A stretch of DNA of 64,000 nt from Cupriavidus oxalaticus. Its GTDB lineage: Bacteria > Pseudomonadota > Gammaproteobacteria > Burkholderiales > Burkholderiaceae. The translations under genes were made by a program, and so were the position numbers. The stretch spans positions 3,534,001 to 3,598,000 of the forward strand of contig NZ_CP069812.1 in the NCBI RefSeq assembly GCF_016894385.1, read 5' to 3'. The notes below the pieces were generated by a model. It did not search any database. It was given only the letters and a program-made list of their open reading frames with translations, and had not been told where the DNA came from. Positions 60,450 to 64,000 of this stretch are shown in pieces (the stretch's first letter is position 1; each line of letters begins with the position of its first letter).

Positions 60450-60860
60450 GGTTAAGCTCCAAAATGACGCTGTGTCTCCGGCAACACCGGAGCTTTCACG
60501 TCAGCACAAACGAACGGCGTCCGATTGGCCCGAATCACCCGGGTCAGTGCCCGGTTGCTTCAATCCCTTCGGGTGCGCCATCTGCGCTGGCTGGCCGGAA
60601 AACGTCGCTCAGGCTTGGAAGCCTTCCCGCACGTTCCGACCGATTAAGCCCTTTCCGCATCACTGCCGCGGACAAGGACACCAGCGGTCTTTGATAACCA
60701 GCGGTGCCGGCCGATGCTTGCGCACCCGGCCGGCACCACTGCCCAAAGCCATGCTCCATCCCTTGCGGTCCGGAGACGACCCCCGCCATTGCTGGCCAGG
60801 GTCTTCAATTCTTCTTGCCGACCGGTGTTATCGGGTGCCGGTCAGCAATTTGCCGTCAGC
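60450..60860 (-). promoter_or_regulatory. Structured rplJL leader region
   Basis: The rplA-rplJ spacer has no gene but three clear stems in the transcript: TTGCCGACCGG/CCGGTCAGCAA (60815-60825 and 60838-60848, one mismatch), GGTGCCGGCCG/CGGCCGGCACC (60703-60713 and 60727-60737) and CTCCGG/CCGGAG (60476-60481 and 60487-60492). Position and size fit an L10-binding autoregulatory leader. No convincing -35/-10 pair was found. Confidence 0.55.
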
Positions 60861-61556
60861 TCAGGCAGCCAGCGTAGCCTGGTCGACACGCACGCCGACA
60901 CCCATGGTCGACGAGACGGCGACCTTGCGCAGGTACACGCCCTTGCTGGTAGCCGGCTTGGCCTTGACCAGCGCGTCAAGCAGCGCCGACAGGTTGCTCT
61001 TCAGCGCGGCGTCTTCGAACGAACGGCGGCCGATGGTCGCGTGGATGATACCGGCCTTGTCGACACGGAACTGAACCTGACCGGCCTTGGCGTTCTTCAC
61101 GGCCTGGGCCACGTCCGGGGTCACGGTACCGACCTTCGGGTTCGGCATCAGGCCGCGCGGGCCCAGGATCTGGCCCAGCGTACCGACGATACGCATCGTG
61201 TCCGGCGAAGCGATCACGACGTCGAAGTTCAGGTTGCCGGCCTTGACTTGCTCGGCCAGGTCTTCCATGCCGACGATGTCAGCACCGGCGGCCTTGGCGG
61301 CCTCGGCCTTTTCGCCCTGGGCGAACACAGCCACGCGCACCGACTTGCCGGTACCGGCGGGCAGCACCACGGAACCACGAACCACCTGGTCCGACTTCTT
61401 GGCGTCGATGCCCAGTTGCACGGCCACGTCGATCGACTCGTCGAACTTCGCCGAGGCGCAGCCCTTCACCAGGCCCAGGGCCTCGTCGATCGGGTAGAAC
61501 TTGGTACGCTCGATCTTCGCCTTGTTGGCGGCGACGCGCTTGGAAACCTTAGCCAT
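60861..61556 (-). CDS. rplA: 50S ribosomal protein L1
   Basis: L1-stalk protein (231 aa) that helps release deacylated tRNA and represses rplKA in other bacteria. It begins [38 protein letters not shown] is the signature. It starts immediately after the rplK stop, with no intervening base. Confidence 0.97.
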   Translation of the reverse strand: MAKVSKRVAANKAKIERTKFYPIDEALGLVKGCASAKFDESIDVAVQLGIDAKKSDQVVRGSVVLPAGTGKSVRVAVFAQGEKAEAAKAAGADIVGMEDLAEQVKAGNLNFDVVIASPDTMRIVGTLGQILGPRGLMPNPKVGTVTPDVAQAVKNAKAGQVQFRVDKAGIIHATIGRRSFEDAALKSNLSALLDALVKAKPATSKGVYLRKVAVSSTMGVGVRVDQATLAA

Positions 61557-61988
61557 TTACAGACCCTCCACGGTGATGCCCATCGAACGCGCCGAACCGG
61601 CGATGGTACGCACGGCGGCGTCCAGGTCGGCGGCGGTCAGGTCAGCGTTCTTGGCCTTGGCGATTTCTTCAGCCTGGGCGCGGGTGATCTTGCCAACCTT
61701 GTCGGTGTGGGGCTTCGGCGAACCCTTGGTGATACCGGCTGCCTTCTTGATCAGCACGGTCGCCGGCGGCGACTTCATCACGAAGGTGAAGCTCTTGTCG
61801 GCGAAGGCGGTAATCACCACCGGCACCGGCAGACCAGGCTCCATGCCTTGGGTCTGGGCGTTGAACGCCTTGCAGAACTCCATGATGTTCAGACCACGCT
61901 GACCCAGTGCGGGACCAACGGGCGGGGAGGGATTTGCCTTACCAGCCGGAATCTGCAGCTTGATAAAGCCAATGATCTTCTTGGCCAT
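61557..61988 (-). CDS. rplK: 50S ribosomal protein L11
   Basis: GTPase-centre protein (143 aa), needed for RelA activation. It begins [20 protein letters not shown] with [17 protein letters not shown], the proline-rich thiostrepton region. It lies 162 bases after nusG; that spacer shows no clear promoter by eye. Confidence 0.97.
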   Translation of the reverse strand: MAKKIIGFIKLQIPAGKANPSPPVGPALGQRGLNIMEFCKAFNAQTQGMEPGLPVPVVITAFADKSFTFVMKSPPATVLIKKAAGITKGSPKPHTDKVGKITRAQAEEIAKAKNADLTAADLDAAVRTIAGSARSMGITVEGL

Positions 61989-62150
61989 CTCTACTCCAAT
62001 CCGGATCGCTCCACTCGGGGAAGACGATCCTGTTGAGTCGTAACGCGCTGTCGCCGCACCGGTGGCACGGCCTCACGCTCCTCTTTGGCAACGCCCTGAG
62101 GCACTGCCATTACCGATTGCCGCCCTCTCGGCCGACAACCGGCAAATTCC

Positions 62151-62732
62151 TTAAACCTTCTCGACCTGGCCGAACTCGAGCTCGACTGGCGTGGCGCGTC
62201 CGAAGATCGTGACCGAGACGCGCAGGCGCGACTTCTCGTAGTTCACTTCTTCCACGTTGCCGTTGAAGTCGGTGAACGGGCCGTCCTTGACGCGCACCAT
62301 TTCGCCCACTTCGAACAGCGTCTTGGGACGCGGCTTCTCGACCCCTTCCTGCATCTGGGTCATGATCTTGTCGACTTCGCGCTGCGAAATCGGGCTCGGG
62401 CGGTTGCGGGCACCGCCCACGAAACCGGTGACCTTGCTGGTGTTCTTCACCAGGTGCCAGGTCTCGTCGGTCATTTCCATTTCCACCAGCACGTAGCCAG
62501 GGAAGAAACGGCGTTCGGTCACCGACTTGTGGCCGCCCTTGATTTCCACCACTTCTTCGGACGGCACCAGGATGCGGCCAAACTTGTCCTGCATCTCGGC
62601 GCGCTCGATGCGCTCCTGCAGCGCGCGCTGCACGCTCTTCTCCATGCCGGAGTAGGCATGCACGACATACCAGCGCTTCTTCGATGAAGGCGACTCCGGC
62701 GCGGTGGTTTCCTGCTGAGCGTTATCCGTCAT
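62151..62732 (-). CDS. nusG: Transcription termination/antitermination factor NusG
   Basis: RNA-polymerase-binding processivity factor (193 aa). The NGN domain (about residues 18-125) has [19 protein letters not shown] and [11 protein letters not shown]; the KOW domain (about 140-190) has [19 protein letters not shown]. It follows secE by 10 bases, the standard arrangement. Confidence 0.97.
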   Translation of the reverse strand: MTDNAQQETTAPESPSSKKRWYVVHAYSGMEKSVQRALQERIERAEMQDKFGRILVPSEEVVEIKGGHKSVTERRFFPGYVLVEMEMTDETWHLVKNTSKVTGFVGGARNRPSPISQREVDKIMTQMQEGVEKPRPKTLFEVGEMVRVKDGPFTDFNGNVEEVNYEKSRLRVSVTIFGRATPVELEFGQVEKV

Positions 62733-62742
62733 GTGCTACCTC

Positions 62743-63123
62743 TTATTTCCAGCCCAGTACGAGCGAAAACACGATCCACTCGATGAGCTTGTCCGCCGAC
62801 CACAGGAACAGTGCCATGATGACGACAAAGACGAAGACCAGCCCCGTCATTTGCCCGGATTCCTTGCGCGTCGGCCAGACGACCTTGCGAACTTCCCGAT
62901 ACGATTCTTTGGCGAACCCAATGAAGTCCTTGCCCGGTGCCGACACCAGTGCAACGACGACACCCAGTGCAATACCGCCGAACAGCGCAGCGCCACGTAC
63001 ATAAGACGGTTGCTGTGCGAGTGCATAGAAACCGATGACGCCGGCAACCACCAGCAGCACCGCGACGCCGAGCATCCACTTGCCGCTGTTGGCGTTCACG
63101 GTTTCAACATTGGGATTGGCCAT
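62743..63123 (-). CDS. secE: Preprotein translocase subunit SecE
   Basis: Inner-membrane clamp of the SecYEG channel (126 aa). Three membrane helices are visible (about residues 18-36, 43-62 and 94-118). The conserved amphipathic region KESYREVRKVVWPTRKE precedes the third. The ATG at 63123 gives the usual MANPNVE start. It lies between tRNA-Trp and nusG. Confidence 0.95.
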   Translation of the reverse strand: MANPNVETVNANSGKWMLGVAVLLVVAGVIGFYALAQQPSYVRGAALFGGIALGVVVALVSAPGKDFIGFAKESYREVRKVVWPTRKESGQMTGLVFVFVVIMALFLWSADKLIEWIVFSLVLGWK

Positions 63124-63182
63124 GTTTCGCAAACGAGACTAAGCCGCGTCACGATTGTTCTTCGCGACGCGGCTGATTGATT

Positions 63183-63258
63183 TGGCAGGGGCAGAGGGAA
63201 TCGAACCCCCAACCTTCGGTTTTGGAGACCGACGCTCTGCCAGTTGAGCTATACCCCT
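63183..63258 (-). tRNA. tRNA-Trp (anticodon CCA)
   Basis: A 76-base cloverleaf ending in encoded CCA. The acceptor stem AGGGGTA pairs with TGCCCCT. The D-loop contains AGCTCAACTGGCAGAGC. The anticodon loop is CTCCAAA with anticodon CCA. The T-arm is GGGGGTTCGATTCCCTC. The tuf-trnW-secE-nusG order is widely conserved. Confidence 0.97.
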
Positions 63259-63342
63259 AAAACTACTGAGAGCCGGCGCTTGCGCCCACCCTCTTCTGGC
63301 AACGAACGCGGCCGGTTGGTGCCACGTTCGCTATCGAACAGC

Positions 63343-64000
63343 TTAGTCGAGGATCTTTGCCACGACGCCGGCGCCGACGGTACGGCCGCCTTCGCGGATT
63401 GCGAAGCGCAGGCCTTCTTCCATGGCGATCGGGGCGATCAGCTTGACGGTGATCGACACGTTGTCACCCGGCATCACCATTTCCTTGTCCGCCGGCAGCT
63501 CGATCGAGCCGGTCACGTCGGTGGTGCGGAAGTAGAACTGCGGGCGGTAGTTGTTGAAGAACGGGGTGTGACGGCCGCCTTCGTCCTTCGACAGGATGTA
63601 CACCTCGCCGGTGAAGTGGGTGTGCGGCTTGATCGAACCCGGCTTGCACAGCACCTGGCCGCGCTCCACGTCTTCACGCTTGGTGCCGCGCAGCAGCAGA
63701 CCGACGTTGTCGCCAGCCTGGCCCTGGTCCAGCAGCTTGCGGAACATTTCCACGCCGGTGCAGGTGGTCTTCACGGTCGGGCGGATACCGACGATTTCGA
63801 TTTCTTCGCCGACCTTGATGATGCCGCGCTCGATACGGCCGGTCACCACGGTGCCGCGACCCGAGATCGAGAACACGTCTTCCACCGGCATCAGGAAGGT
63901 ACCGTCAACGGCACGCTCCGGCGTCGGGATGTAGGTGTCCAGCGCTTCGGCCAGGTTCATGATGGCCACTTCGCCCAGCTCGCCCTTGTCGCCTTCCAGC
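63343..64000 (-). CDS. tuf: Elongation factor Tu (copy 2, 3' part; start lies beyond the right edge)
   Basis: The last 219 codons of a second EF-Tu gene. The protein is identical over this part to the copy at 43612-44802, and the DNA matches base for base as far as compared by eye, including the TAA stop. The two copies diverge directly after the stop, as expected if gene conversion keeps only the coding parts alike. It is followed by tRNA-Trp. Confidence 0.96.
   Translation of the reverse strand, partial: LEGDKGELGEVAIMNLAEALDTYIPTPERAVDGTFLMPVEDVFSISGRGTVVTGRIERGIIKVGEEIEIVGIRPTVKTTCTGVEMFRKLLDQGQAGDNVGLLLRGTKREDVERGQVLCKPGSIKPHTHFTGEVYILSKDEGGRHTPFFNNYRPQFYFRTTDVTGSIELPADKEMVMPGDNVSITVKLIAPIAMEEGLRFAIREGGRTVGAGVVAKILD

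Overview
The window is a GC-rich, almost wholly coding stretch of a betaproteobacterial chromosome. Protein sequences and gene order (pilMNOPQ divergent from a class A PBP; cytochrome c4 with ResB/CcsB; engB-hemB-corA; dsbD-cutA; then the rplQ-to-tuf ribosomal block) fit Burkholderiaceae, most probably Cupriavidus or Ralstonia. The genus is inferred from recognition, not from a database search. No insertion sequence, phage gene, integrase or CRISPR array was seen.

Left part (1-23 kb), housekeeping and envelope genes. Positions 1-3858 hold the type IV pilus inner-membrane/secretin operon pilMNOPQ (minus strand; pilQ runs off the left edge). PBP1a is divergent from it. Next come cyaY, the small lipoprotein lptM and lysA (4.2-8.8 kb). 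A minus-strand group at 8.8-12.5 kb encodes a lipoprotein, an ECF sigma factor, its anti-sigma factor and the periplasmic methionine-sulfoxide reductase MsrPQ. It looks like one regulated envelope-oxidation module. Positions 12.7-16.9 kb carry cytochrome c System II maturation (CcsB, ResB) and a diheme cytochrome c4. Then follow engB, hemB and a CorA-type transporter (+), and dsbD and cutA (-).

Right part (23-64 kb), the transcription/translation superoperon, all on the minus strand. In transcription order it reads tuf (second copy, cut by the window edge), tRNA-Trp, secE, nusG, rplK, rplA, rplJ, rplL, rpoB, rpoC, recQ, then rpsL, rpsG, fusA, tuf, rpsJ, and then rplC through rplQ with secY, infA, rpmJ and rpoA. 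Good sigma-70-like promoters can be read upstream of rpsL, of rplC and of rplN. Several intrinsic terminators and conspicuous intergenic hairpins are also visible.

The most notable feature is a break in the ribosomal block. rpsJ, normally the first gene of the S10 operon, ends the str operon at a bidirectional terminator. About 5.7 kb of catabolic genes (37.8-43.0 kb) then sit between rpsJ and rplC: a flavin reductase, a StyA/indole-type flavoprotein monooxygenase, a short-chain dehydrogenase, a dienelactone-hydrolase/SnoaL-like fusion and a divergent AraC regulator. The gene content resembles known indole-oxidation (iif/ind-type) clusters, so oxidation of indole or a related aromatic is the best functional guess.
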